Under the pieces are notes generated by a model. That model was not told where the DNA came from. It did no database searches and saw nothing but the letters and a program-made list of their open reading frames with translations. Made by a program: the position numbers and the translations under genes. From the IMG/VR virus record IMGVR_UViG_3300042904_000139, positions 1-22,922 of that record: a DNA stretch of 22,922 nucleotides, one strand, 5' to 3'. The stretch comes from a virus. How positions within the stretch are numbered: position 1 is the first letter of the stretch; every line of letters starts with the position of its first letter. Of the stretch, positions 1 to 5,904 are shown one piece after another.

Positions 1-19
1 ACCAACAAAGGAGGTCGTT

Positions 20-235
20 ATGAGAGTAGCGGTCACTCTCGCGTGCAGCATTCTTGCTATCTGTGCGTGGTGCCTGGTTCGCGGTCGAATCTTTCTGTTC
101 CTGTTCCTGCTGTTTCAGCCCAATCTGGCGCTCGCGTCGTGCACCACGAGCACCGTTACGATGGGCGACGGGCGTCTCATGCTGTGCACCACCTGCTGCA
201 GTGCAGCCGGGGTGTGCGACACTCATTGTTTCTAG
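20..235 (+). CDS. Small exported Cys-rich protein, possible lipoprotein
   Basis: A 71-residue protein preceded by a strong ribosome binding site (AAAGGAGG, 6 bases before ATG). Residues 4-20 and 24-38 are hydrophobic. They are followed by L-A-S-C (residues 38-41), which fits a lipobox with Cys41 as the modified residue, or simply an export signal. The remaining tail has six cysteines (41, 56, 59, 60, 66, 70) in a C-x14-C-x2-C-C-x5-C-x3-C pattern. Small Cys-rich exported proteins of this general look are seen in other phages, but I know of no established function. It is separated from the regulator gene by 154 bases, so it may be the last gene of an operon that starts outside the window. Lipoprotein, disulfide-rich peptide and zinc binding all remain possible. 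Confidence 0.6.
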   Translation: MRVAVTLACSILAICAWCLVRGRIFLFLFLLFQPNLALASCTTSTVTMGDGRLMLCTTCCSAAGVCDTHCF

Positions 236-296
236 GACAGGTAACTTGGCAAATAACCTGGAGGAAAAGTGATACTAATTTCCACATCAATTCCAC

Positions 297-325
297 TTGT
301 GGGAGAGTTCTACCTAGAGTATACT
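297..325 (+). promoter_or_regulatory. Possible host sigma-70 type promoter for regulator-integrase operon
   Basis: TTGTGG (297-302) and TATACT (320-325) are separated by 17 bases, which is the preferred spacing for a sigma-70 promoter. The -10 box matches consensus at 5 of 6 positions; the -35 box matches only about half. The predicted start falls near 332, inside the TTACATGG repeats, so a protein bound there would block transcription. This is inference from sequence only. Confidence 0.4.
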
Positions 326-328
326 TCT

Positions 329-358
329 TTACATGGATTTTACATGGAGGTTACATGG
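329..358 (+). repeat. Three TTACATGG direct repeats with 11-bp period
   Basis: TTACATGG occurs at 329-336, 340-347 and 351-358, each exactly 11 bases after the last, so all copies face the same side of the helix. They lie between the putative promoter and the start of the MarR-like gene at 390. This arrangement suits an operator for cooperative repressor binding. A role as distal integrase arm sites is less likely because they are far from the tRNA. The binding protein is unknown; the adjacent MarR-like protein is the obvious candidate, although MarR sites are usually inverted repeats. Confidence 0.55.
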
Positions 359-389
359 CAACGAACTTTAGACCGACAGCGGAGGGCGT

Positions 390-728
390 ATGTTGAAAGA
401 ACTGAGCAGACTGTCAACGGCATTGTCGACCGTGCGAGTGCTCGACGATTCAATGCCTGTCCAGACCCTCGCGGTGCTAATCGAAGTGGCAAAGACGCCA
501 ACAATCAGCGTCTCGGAATTGGCAATTAAGGTGGGCATCGCGCAGTCATCTGCATCACGCAACGTCGCAGCCTTGTCCGACTGGCACTGGCTGAAGAAAC
601 CAGGATTGGGTTTGGTTGTCACAGACCTCGACCCGATGGACCAGCGGAAGAAATTCGTGCGTCTCACAACGAAGGGACAGAAGCTCGTCGACAACATCGT
701 CACCGTTATGAAAGCAGGAGGACAATAA
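390..728 (+). CDS. MarR-like winged-helix transcriptional regulator
   Basis: A 112-residue protein. Residues about 23-75 form a helix-turn-helix region, with the recognition helix around the segment AQSSASRNVAAL. It is followed by the MarR-type wing signature D-P-M-D-Q-R-K-K-F-V-R-L-T-x-K-G (about residues 81-96). It is shorter than typical MarR proteins (about 140 residues) and lacks much of the usual dimerisation helices. ATG 390 follows GGAGGG. The stop lies two bases before the integrase start, so the two genes are probably co-transcribed and coupled. By position it may control lysogeny or integrase expression. No CI-like repressor is visible in the window, which makes this the best candidate for an immunity regulator, but that is inference. 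Confidence 0.75.
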   Translation: MLKELSRLSTALSTVRVLDDSMPVQTLAVLIEVAKTPTISVSELAIKVGIAQSSASRNVAALSDWHWLKKPGLGLVVTDLDPMDQRKKFVRLTTKGQKLVDNIVTVMKAGGQ

Positions 729-730
729 AC

Positions 731-1765
731 ATGAAACTTCCAACCGGCATCCGGCAGCGTGGCAACAGCTTAATTGTCGATGTGACCGTGAACGGTGTGC
801 GTCGTACCGGCACGGTGGCAGGGCTAGACGTGGTGAAGGCAGTCGCATTGCAGGCAGAGTTGAAATCGGGAATGCTCAAGAGCATTGTTGGCGAGCAGCA
901 ATCGCGCAACGTCTGGACGCTGAAGCAAGCGTATGAGAAAACATGTGAGCTACATTGGAACGAACGTGAGTCGAAGTCCTGGGAGCAACTGCGTGCGAAC
1001 GGTGAGCAAGCCCTCGCGTACTTTGGCGAGGCGGCAACCGTGGACAGCATCACGAGTGAACGCCTCGATGCATACGCGAAGTCTCTGGAGGATGCCGGTC
1101 TCGTTGGTGGCACCGTGAACCGGAAGATGAGTGCCATCAGCAAGCTACTCACGGTCGCCATTCAGAAGGGCAAGCTCACGGCGCGTCCGCACGTTGAACG
1201 CAAGAGAGAATTCGCCGGTCGTCTCCGGTGGCTCTCCGACGATGAAGAGAAGGTCATCCTCAGTGTGTTCGATCAGTGGGGGATGGATGAAGTATCGGAA
1301 GCGATCTGTGTCCTGGTCGACACTGGATTGCGTCCGTCTGAACTGTGGGTGTTGGAACGACGCGACATTGATTTCACGACCAATTTTATCCATGTGTGGG
1401 ATAGTAAAAACGATGATGCCAGGTCGGTGCCCATGATGGAACGCACGCGGGACATTCTCAAGCGGCGGTGCGAGATCACGAAGAAAGGCCCCTTGTTCCC
1501 GTACGACAACTTCTGGATGCATCGCGCCTGGTCTCGCATGCGGACGCACCTGTCCATGGATCACGACAAGGAATTCATTCCCTATGTCCTGCGCCATACC
1601 TGTGCGAGTCGCCTGGTGCAGAACGGTGTGCCCTTGGAGCACATCCGTATTTGGCTTGGGCACAAGAGCATCATCACGACGCAGCGGTATGCGAAGACGT
1701 GCCCTCAGAACCTAGTCGATGCCGTCAAGATTCTGGAACAGAAGAAACGCAGCGGAACCGCATAA
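731..1765 (+). CDS. int: Tyrosine recombinase (phage integrase)
   Basis: A 344-residue protein that would catalyse site-specific recombination between phage and host attachment sites. The N-terminal half holds an SAM-like core-binding domain (about 63-150). The catalytic domain shows box I T-G-L-R-P-S-E-L (Arg201), a beta-hairpin Lys (Lys226), Y-V-L-R-H-T (Arg288), L-G-H (His311) and the nucleophile in T-Q-R-Y (Tyr320). The usual His of the H-x-x-R motif is Tyr285 here, a substitution found in some family members. ATG 731 follows AGGAGG inside the end of the regulator gene. Repeats and a tRNA-Leu gene start 26 bases after the stop, the classic position for an attP site next to its integrase. 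Confidence 0.95.
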   Translation: MKLPTGIRQRGNSLIVDVTVNGVRRTGTVAGLDVVKAVALQAELKSGMLKSIVGEQQSRNVWTLKQAYEKTCELHWNERESKSWEQLRANGEQALAYFGEAATVDSITSERLDAYAKSLEDAGLVGGTVNRKMSAISKLLTVAIQKGKLTARPHVERKREFAGRLRWLSDDEEKVILSVFDQWGMDEVSEAICVLVDTGLRPSELWVLERRDIDFTTNFIHVWDSKNDDARSVPMMERTRDILKRRCEITKKGPLFPYDNFWMHRAWSRMRTHLSMDHDKEFIPYVLRHTCASRLVQNGVPLEHIRIWLGHKSIITTQRYAKTCPQNLVDAVKILEQKKRSGTA

Positions 1766-1790
1766 ACAAAGACGAATCCTGATGTCGACC

Positions 1791-1841
1791 ATGTTGCGGC
1801 AAATGTTGCGGGGATGTTGCGGAGAGGCTACTATGTTACGG
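1791..1841 (+). repeat. Four ATGTTGCGG direct repeats, probable integrase arm-type sites
   Basis: ATGTTGCGG occurs at 1791-1799, 1803-1811 and 1814-1822, and a one-mismatch copy ATGTTACGG at 1833-1841 ends two bases before the tRNA. Three exact 9-mers in 32 bases cannot plausibly be chance. Related TTGCGG cores lie beyond the tRNA as an inverted pair (2065-2071 and 2081-2087). Direct repeats flanking a tRNA next to an integrase gene are what arm-type binding sites look like. This is inference; binding is not shown. Confidence 0.7.
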
Positions 1842-1842
1842 T

Positions 1843-1929
1843 GCGACGGTGGCGAAATTGGCAAACGCACAGGGCTTAAAACCCTGTGTCCGCAAGGACT
1901 TGAGGGTTCGATCCCCTCCCGTCGCACCA
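1843..1929 (+). tRNA. trnL-UAA: tRNA-Leu (anticodon UAA)
   Basis: An 87-base class II tRNA. Acceptor stem GCGACGG (1843-1849) pairs with CCGTCGC (1919-1925), then discriminator A and an encoded CCA (1927-1929). The anticodon stem CAGGG/CCCTG encloses loop CTTAAAA, with anticodon TAA at 1877-1879. A long variable arm (TGTCCGCAAGGACTT) and a T arm GAGGG-TTCGATC-CCCTC complete the fold. The gene looks intact, not just the 3' fragment usually found in an attP. It may be a working tRNA reading UUA, a codon that looks uncommon in these genes, or a complete copy captured from a host attachment site. Confidence 0.96.
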
Positions 1930-1988
1930 CGCCAAGCAGACTTAAAAGACTGTGCGTTCAGTTTCCATTCGTGGGTTCTTCTCAGATT

Positions 1989-2030
1989 GCCCCGTTAAAT
2001 CAACTGGTTTGGCGGGGCTTTTTATTTGTT
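1989..2030 (+). terminator. Intrinsic terminator after integrase/tRNA
   Basis: GCCCCG (1989-1994) pairs with CGGGGC (2013-2018), with an inner AAATC/GGTTT helix. TTTTTATTTGTTTT follows. It would end transcripts from the regulator-integrase-tRNA unit and insulate the RNA polymerase gene. Confidence 0.85.
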
Positions 2031-2095
2031 TTCATACATCCATCAGTGCATGGAATCAGCTCCAGTTGCGGGGTTCGTTGCCGCAACAAGGGGCA

Positions 2096-2111
2096 AAGGT
2101 AACACCTGTAG
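2096..2111 (+). promoter_or_regulatory. Phage RNA polymerase promoter, copy 1 (before RNA polymerase gene)
   Basis: The 16-base core AAGGTAACACCTGTAG, identical at four places in the window, ends 22 bases before the RNA polymerase ATG. By analogy with T7 and SP6 promoters (CTATAG), transcription would start at the final G (2111). This copy and copy 2 share a longer left flank (GGGCA) and a downstream ACAAACC. Its position implies that the polymerase transcribes its own gene. Confidence 0.8.
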
Positions 2112-2133
2112 CGTGCACAAACCAGGAGGGGAC

Positions 2134-4569
2134 ATGAGCACCATCTATGACCGGCAGGTTGAGTTAGAGCAGGAAATGCAGGGCCTGGGGGCCAAGCGTT
2201 TCTTCGAGGAAGTGACCAGGGCAGTGCAGGATGGGGAGGAATCCAGCACAGTCTATGGGCAACAGCTTGCGAAGAACACGGTCCTTCCGTTGGCGGAGGC
2301 CATCGAGCAATACCTTGAGCAGACCAAGGAAAACCAAGCTGCCCATGGCCGGAGAACCCCAATAGCCTGTAAGTACCTGCAACAGATTGATCCGAAGGTG
2401 GCCGCGTTCATCACGGTCAAGACGGTGATCGATTGCATTACCGTTCGGCGCACCCTGCAGAAGACAGCTATTGCGATAGCCTCGGGCATCGAGGACGAAG
2501 TACGGTTCCGCCTATTCGAGGGACAGAACAAAGCCCTGTGGGGGAAGGTGACGCGAGACCTCGACAAGCGTAGCAAGAATCAGAAGCACAAGCGCACCGT
2601 CCTGATTCACTCCATGAACAAGGCTGCAGCGAAGGATGTCAACCTTGAGTGGAAGGAGTGGGGACAGCAGGACAAGTTCCACCTGGGGACTCGCTTGCTC
2701 GACCTCCTCGAAGCACACACGGATATGCTGAGGGTGATCACGCTCGAAGAGGGGAAGCGCACGTCATCAACGGTGGTCGAAGCAACGGAGACCACGATGC
2801 AGTGGATCGAGGAGAAGAACAGCCGGTGCTCTCTGTTGTCGCCGGTGTTCTTGCCGACAATCATTCCGCCGAAACCGTGGACGAATCCATACGAAGGCGG
2901 ATACCACACGCGAGCGATTAGACCGCTGCGTTTGGTCAAGACTCGCAACCAAAATTACTTGGAGGAATTACATCATCGCGTTGACGAAATGCCTGCGGTC
3001 TACCAGGCCGTCAATGCGGTGCAAGCAACAGCGTGGAAGGTGAATGAGCCGGTGCTCGTGGTCATGCAGCAGGTGTGGGATGAAGCCCTCGACGTGGCAG
3101 CGGTGCCATGCCGTCAGGATACTCCGCTCCCTCCCAAGCCGCATGATATCGAGACCAACAAGGAGGCACGCACCGAATGGAAAAGAGCGGCGAGCAAAGT
3201 GCACGAGGCGAACACGAAGCTCCGGTCGAAGCGGTTGCAGATGGCAAAGATTCTGTACATGGCGGAGAAGTTCGTTGGCGAAAAGGCTATCTACTTCCCA
3301 CATCAACTGGACTTCAGAGGCAGGCTGTACGCCGTGCCGTCATTCCTCAATCCGCAGGGCTGCGACATGGCGAAATCGTTACTGCAATTCGCGGAGGGCA
3401 AGTCTATCGGTTCAAGTGGATTGAAGTGGATTAAGATTCACGCCGCAAATTGCTTCGGTGAAGACAAATGCTCGCTCGACGGTCGCGTGAAGTGGGCCGA
3501 CGAGAACATGAAGAAGATCGTGGCATGCTCCATCGACCCGCTCTCTGAGCAGTGGTGGACGGAAGCCGACAAGCCGTGGCAGTTCCTGGCCGCGTGCTTC
3601 GAACTGCATGCCGTCATTCTCAACCCAGACCATGTGAGCCACCTGCCTGTCAGTGTGGACGGGAGTTGCAATGGACTTCAGAATTTCAGCGCCATGCTCA
3701 GAGACGAAGTTGGCGGACGTGCGGTTAATCTGCTGCCGTCCGAGCTACCAGCCGACATATATGCTCGGGTTGCGGAAGTTACGAAAGCGAAAGTACAGGC
3801 TGATGCAGATAACGGTGACGCAGTTGCTATTGCGTGGCTGTACTTTGGGTTCGATAGGAAGGCGACCAAGCGTCCGGTCATGACGTTGCCGTATGGCGCG
3901 ACTCAGTACAGTGCGCGTCAGTACGTCATGGACTACATCACTGAGCGTGGTCATCATCCGTTCGGTGAGGATGCGTTTCCCGCTGCAGTCTACCTCGCTC
4001 GCCACATTTGGTCGAGCATCGGAGAGGTTGTTGTCGCAGCACGCAATGCGATGGACTGGTTGCAGAAGACCGCGAGCATCGCTGCGAGCGAAGGCTTGCC
4101 GGTCAACTGGCGCACGCCGGTAGGGTTTCCTGTGCTTCAATCGTATCCTGAGATGAGCATGCGCCGTGTGAAGACGAAGATCGGTGACACCATTCTGCTG
4201 TACGCACTGCAGAACGAGACCGATCAGATCGACAAGCGGAGGCAGTCGTCTGGAATTTCTCCGAACTTCGTGCACTCGATGGACGCATGCGCGTTGATGA
4301 TGAGCGTGCGCCGTGCGCTGAGTTGCGGAGTGACTAACTTCGGAATGGTGCACGATAGCTACGGCACGTTGGCTGCGGATATGGACACCATGGCCACATG
4401 CCTGCGCGAGGCGTTCGTCGAACTGTACGAGACGGACGTACTCGAAGAGTTCCGCAACAGTATCCTCGCCGGTCTCAATGCGAAGAATCAGAAGGAGGTT
4501 CCGCCGTGTCCACCAAAGGGCAACTTGGATTTATCGGCGGTGAAACAAGCAGTGTATTTCTTTGCCTAG
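2134..4569 (+). CDS. Single-subunit DNA-dependent RNA polymerase (T7 gp1-like)
   Basis: An 811-residue polymerase (T7: 883) that transcribes the phage genes from its own promoters. Visible landmarks are the Y-F-P-H-x-x-D-F-R-G-R segment (387-397), motif A V-D-G-S-C-N-G-L-Q (catalytic Asp509), the conserved R-D-E-V-G-G-R-A-V-N-L-L-P-S stretch, motif B K-R-P-V-M-T-L-P-Y-G (Lys579, Tyr587) and motif C V-H-D-S-Y-G-T (catalytic Asp741). It ends in Y-F-F-A, like the aromatic C-terminal foot of T7 polymerase. The promoter specificity loop should lie about 672-705. I chose ATG 2134 because it follows AGGAGGGG and lies after the phage promoter. An upstream in-frame ATG at 2026 would put the promoter inside the gene. 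It is flanked by phage promoters on both sides. Confidence 0.98.
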   Translation: MSTIYDRQVELEQEMQGLGAKRFFEEVTRAVQDGEESSTVYGQQLAKNTVLPLAEAIEQYLEQTKENQAAHGRRTPIACKYLQQIDPKVAAFITVKTVIDCITVRRTLQKTAIAIASGIEDEVRFRLFEGQNKALWGKVTRDLDKRSKNQKHKRTVLIHSMNKAAAKDVNLEWKEWGQQDKFHLGTRLLDLLEAHTDMLRVITLEEGKRTSSTVVEATETTMQWIEEKNSRCSLLSPVFLPTIIPPKPWTNPYEGGYHTRAIRPLRLVKTRNQNYLEELHHRVDEMPAVYQAVNAVQATAWKVNEPVLVVMQQVWDEALDVAAVPCRQDTPLPPKPHDIETNKEARTEWKRAASKVHEANTKLRSKRLQMAKILYMAEKFVGEKAIYFPHQLDFRGRLYAVPSFLNPQGCDMAKSLLQFAEGKSIGSSGLKWIKIHAANCFGEDKCSLDGRVKWADENMKKIVACSIDPLSEQWWTEADKPWQFLAACFELHAVILNPDHVSHLPVSVDGSCNGLQNFSAMLRDEVGGRAVNLLPSELPADIYARVAEVTKAKVQADADNGDAVAIAWLYFGFDRKATKRPVMTLPYGATQYSARQYVMDYITERGHHPFGEDAFPAAVYLARHIWSSIGEVVVAARNAMDWLQKTASIAASEGLPVNWRTPVGFPVLQSYPEMSMRRVKTKIGDTILLYALQNETDQIDKRRQSSGISPNFVHSMDACALMMSVRRALSCGVTNFGMVHDSYGTLAADMDTMATCLREAFVELYETDVLEEFRNSILAGLNAKNQKEVPPCPPKGNLDLSAVKQAVYFFA

Positions 4570-4609
4570 ATGCTTCCATGAATGGGATGATCCTATGCCT
4601 GGACGGGCA

Positions 4610-4625
4610 AAGGTAACACCTGTAG
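4610..4625 (+). promoter_or_regulatory. Phage RNA polymerase promoter, copy 2 (early small-gene cassette)
   Basis: Exact copy of the 16-base core in the 103-base gap after the RNA polymerase gene. The predicted start G is 4625, 48 bases before the first small gene. It would drive the cassette running to 7987. Confidence 0.8.
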
Positions 4626-4672
4626 ATCAGACAAACCGTGGCTCACTAACTAACAACCAGGAGGGACAGATC

Positions 4673-4747
4673 ATGACGGACAACACGAAGCAAATCGTTC
4701 TGAAATTGCAGGCCGCGAAACGGGCACAGCAGAAGGAGGGTAAATGA
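4673..4747 (+). CDS. Very small protein of unknown function (24 aa)
   Basis: ATG 4673 follows CAGGAGGG with good spacing and directly follows promoter copy 2. The peptide is short, basic and probably helical (it ends A-K-R-A-Q-Q-K-E-G-K). Its stop overlaps the next start as ATGA, so it may also act as a leader that couples translation to the next gene. I do not recognise it. Confidence 0.5.
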   Translation: MTDNTKQIVLKLQAAKRAQQKEGK

Positions 4748-4938
4748 GCGAGGCCAGTGACCGGCTCAACTACAACCTAGTCAAGACGCACCTTCCTCAG
4801 CAGTACGAAAGGATCGTGGCATTCTGCTCGACCTGCAATCCAGCCGGTATGGAAGTGCGTGAACGGGCGAAGATCGAAAGGTTCGTGATGGAGCAAGTGG
4901 CAGCAACCCTATTTCGATTCAAGGAGGACTTTAGCTGA
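4744..4938 (+). CDS. Hypothetical early protein (64 aa)
   Basis: ATG 4744 follows AAGGAGGG and overlaps the previous stop by 4 bases. The protein is probably helical, with C28-S-T-C31, which alone is not enough for a zinc site. I do not recognise it. Its place at the head of the first phage-promoter operon is that of host-takeover genes in T7, but no function can be read from the sequence. Confidence 0.7.
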   Translation: MSEASDRLNYNLVKTHLPQQYERIVAFCSTCNPAGMEVRERAKIERFVMEQVAATLFRFKEDFS

Positions 4939-5198
4939 TGGCAAGAGTTGATCGGACAATCCGTCGCATTCAAGAGAAGAAGACCATGAAGAACCGCATC
5001 AAGAATCTCCGCCAAGCTGCACAAGTGGCGTTCAAGGCGGGGAAGGAAGCGGTCCTCTTCGCAGCACATGGCCTGTCATACGGGGAGGGATATGAAGTCG
5101 TTGCTGACAGTGTGGGTAGTGGCAGTACTGACACTCCTGATGTTGTGGTCGTGGACTCTAACGAGAAACCATCCGTCCCACTCATCATACCAGCCTAA
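4938..5198 (+). CDS. Hypothetical early protein (86 aa)
   Basis: ATG 4938 overlaps the previous stop by one base (TGATG) and is preceded by AAGGAGG. The first 30 residues are strongly basic (R-R-I-Q-E-K-K, K-N-R-I-K-N-L-R) and probably helical; the rest is neutral to acidic. The last 107 bases overlap the next gene in another frame. No family is recognised. The basic N-terminus could bind nucleic acid, which is only a guess. Confidence 0.6.
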   Translation: MARVDRTIRRIQEKKTMKNRIKNLRQAAQVAFKAGKEAVLFAAHGLSYGEGYEVVADSVGSGSTDTPDVVVVDSNEKPSVPLIIPA

Positions 5199-5442
5199 GT
5201 TTCACGCCAATCAGTGCTTCAACCATAACGGAATTCGTGAGCCGTGGGAGACCAATGGTCCCGACGGCATCATCGTTATGAAGGGCTACGAATCTTACCT
5301 CGTCATGTTCCGGTCGGAGGCGGAACGGCGAAGTCTCGGTGAGAAGTACGGCTCACCATTCTCGATTGAGTGGTTCGACGAATCACACTACGAAGTCAAA
5401 TGTCCTGACGAATGGATCAATCACACAAGGAGGAAGTCATGA
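5092..5442 (+). CDS. Membrane-anchored hypothetical protein (116 aa)
   Basis: ATG 5092 follows GGGGAGGG. Residues 3-23 form one hydrophobic segment (L-L-T-V-W-V-V-A-V-L-T-L-L), with the remaining 90 residues probably on the outer side of the inner membrane. That domain has two cysteines (C42 and one near the end) that could form a disulfide. It overlaps the previous gene by 107 bases in a different frame, and the next gene by 4 bases. The nested arrangement recalls spanin pairs, but the upstream partner has neither a lipobox nor a membrane segment, so I do not call it a spanin. Confidence 0.65.
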   Translation: MKSLLTVWVVAVLTLLMLWSWTLTRNHPSHSSYQPKFHANQCFNHNGIREPWETNGPDGIIVMKGYESYLVMFRSEAERRSLGEKYGSPFSIEWFDESHYEVKCPDEWINHTRRKS

Positions 5443-5675
5443 AGGCAGTTGTTGAACATGAAAAGGTTGTCGCTCCCGTTGCGAAAGTCGTGATCGAACT
5501 TACTCCCGAAGAGGCGCGGCTGTTGAAGTACATCCTCAACTACCGCAACCGCGTGTCCATGGAAATCTACCGTGCGACCGGCGACAACGATCTTGCGCGG
5601 CGGATTCTCGACTTCACGTTCGGTCTGTGGCGTTCGCTGCATGACCAGGGTGTCCATGCCAAAGATCAACTGTAA
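5439..5675 (+). CDS. Hypothetical early protein (78 aa)
   Basis: ATG 5439 follows AAGGAGGAAG and overlaps the upstream stop as ATGA. The protein opens with an alanine/valine-rich stretch. It then has a likely helical core beginning at I-E-L-T-P-E-E-A-R-L-L and ending near L-W-R-S-L-H. It is compact, soluble and uncharacterised. It shares the early operon with other small proteins of unknown role. Confidence 0.7.
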   Translation: MKAVVEHEKVVAPVAKVVIELTPEEARLLKYILNYRNRVSMEIYRATGDNDLARRILDFTFGLWRSLHDQGVHAKDQL

Positions 5676-5790
5676 CGACGATGCCAGCCTGGATCAACCG
5701 GAGGAAGTCGAGCACTGCTTCATCTGCAAAGAAGCCCTCGACGAAGTTGCGGGGTGCTCGTGCACGAAAGGTGAAACGGACGGAGAGTAA
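5656..5790 (+). CDS. Tiny zinc-knuckle-like protein A (44 aa)
   Basis: ATG 5656 lies inside the end of the previous gene, with a modest AGGG 5 bases upstream. The sequence has E-V-E-H-C-F-I-C followed nine residues later by G-C-S-C (C21, C24, C34, C36), which suits a single four-Cys zinc site. The same pattern recurs in the next small frame (E-F-E-I-C-L-A-C ... F-C-L-C). The two may therefore be duplicated genes or two halves of one protein separated by a frameshift. Function is unknown. Confidence 0.55.
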   Translation: MPKINCNDDASLDQPEEVEHCFICKEALDEVAGCSCTKGETDGE

Positions 5791-5875
5791 GTTCGTCGAG
5801 TTTGAAATCTGCCTAGCCTGCGATGAGCAGATAGACGATTTCGGTTTTTGTTTGTGCGACCGGAAAAAATTTTAA
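5771..5875 (+). CDS. Tiny zinc-knuckle-like protein B (34 aa, start uncertain)
   Basis: Read in the +1 frame relative to protein A. The coding signal is the C-x2-C-x11-C-x-C pattern in E-I-C-L-A-C ... F-C-L-C, nearly the same spacing as protein A. The start is weak: GTG 5771 is the nearest codon and has only a poor ribosome binding site; ATG 5681 in the same frame would add an unlikely Ser/Lys/Arg-rich leader lying wholly within protein A. A +1 frameshift near 5765-5790 joining A and B into one two-knuckle protein is an alternative. Confidence 0.4.
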   Translation: MKRTESKFVEFEICLACDEQIDDFGFCLCDRKKF

Positions 5876-5904
5876 CCACAACAATCCATTGGAGGAACTA
5901 TCTC

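Larger units (their letters stand above)
1791..2089. other. attP: Putative phage attachment region (attP)
   Basis: Between the integrase stop and the RNA polymerase promoter lie arm-like repeats, a whole tRNA-Leu gene and a second inverted pair of TTGCGG-containing sites. Integrases of this class commonly recombine inside a tRNA gene, and some T7-like cyanophages carry an integrase with a tRNA-Leu-matching attP. The crossover core cannot be located without the host sequence; the tRNA anticodon arm to 3' end is the most likely segment. Since integrase and RNA polymerase are contiguous across this site, the sequence appears to be unintegrated phage DNA if this is the true attP. Confidence 0.6.

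Noticed and set aside
238-262. CAGGTAACTTGG...AACCTG as a fifth phage promoter
   Set aside because: It shares only AGGTAAC with the 16-base core and lacks CACCTGTAG. It is an imperfect inverted repeat at best.
1843-1929. tRNA as a prophage boundary with host DNA on one side
   Set aside because: Integrase lies on one side and T7-like RNA polymerase on the other, so both sides are phage.
2026-2133. Longer RNA polymerase N-terminus from ATG 2026
   Set aside because: It would place the exact phage promoter inside the gene and lacks a good binding site; ATG 2134 follows AGGAGGGG.
4938-5442. Overlapping spanin pair
   Set aside because: The 86-residue partner has no lipobox or membrane segment, and neither protein has the Pro-rich or coiled-coil layout expected of spanins.
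5681-5770. ATG 5681 start for zinc-knuckle protein B
   Set aside because: The added segment is a Ser/Lys/Arg-rich shadow of protein A read in another frame.
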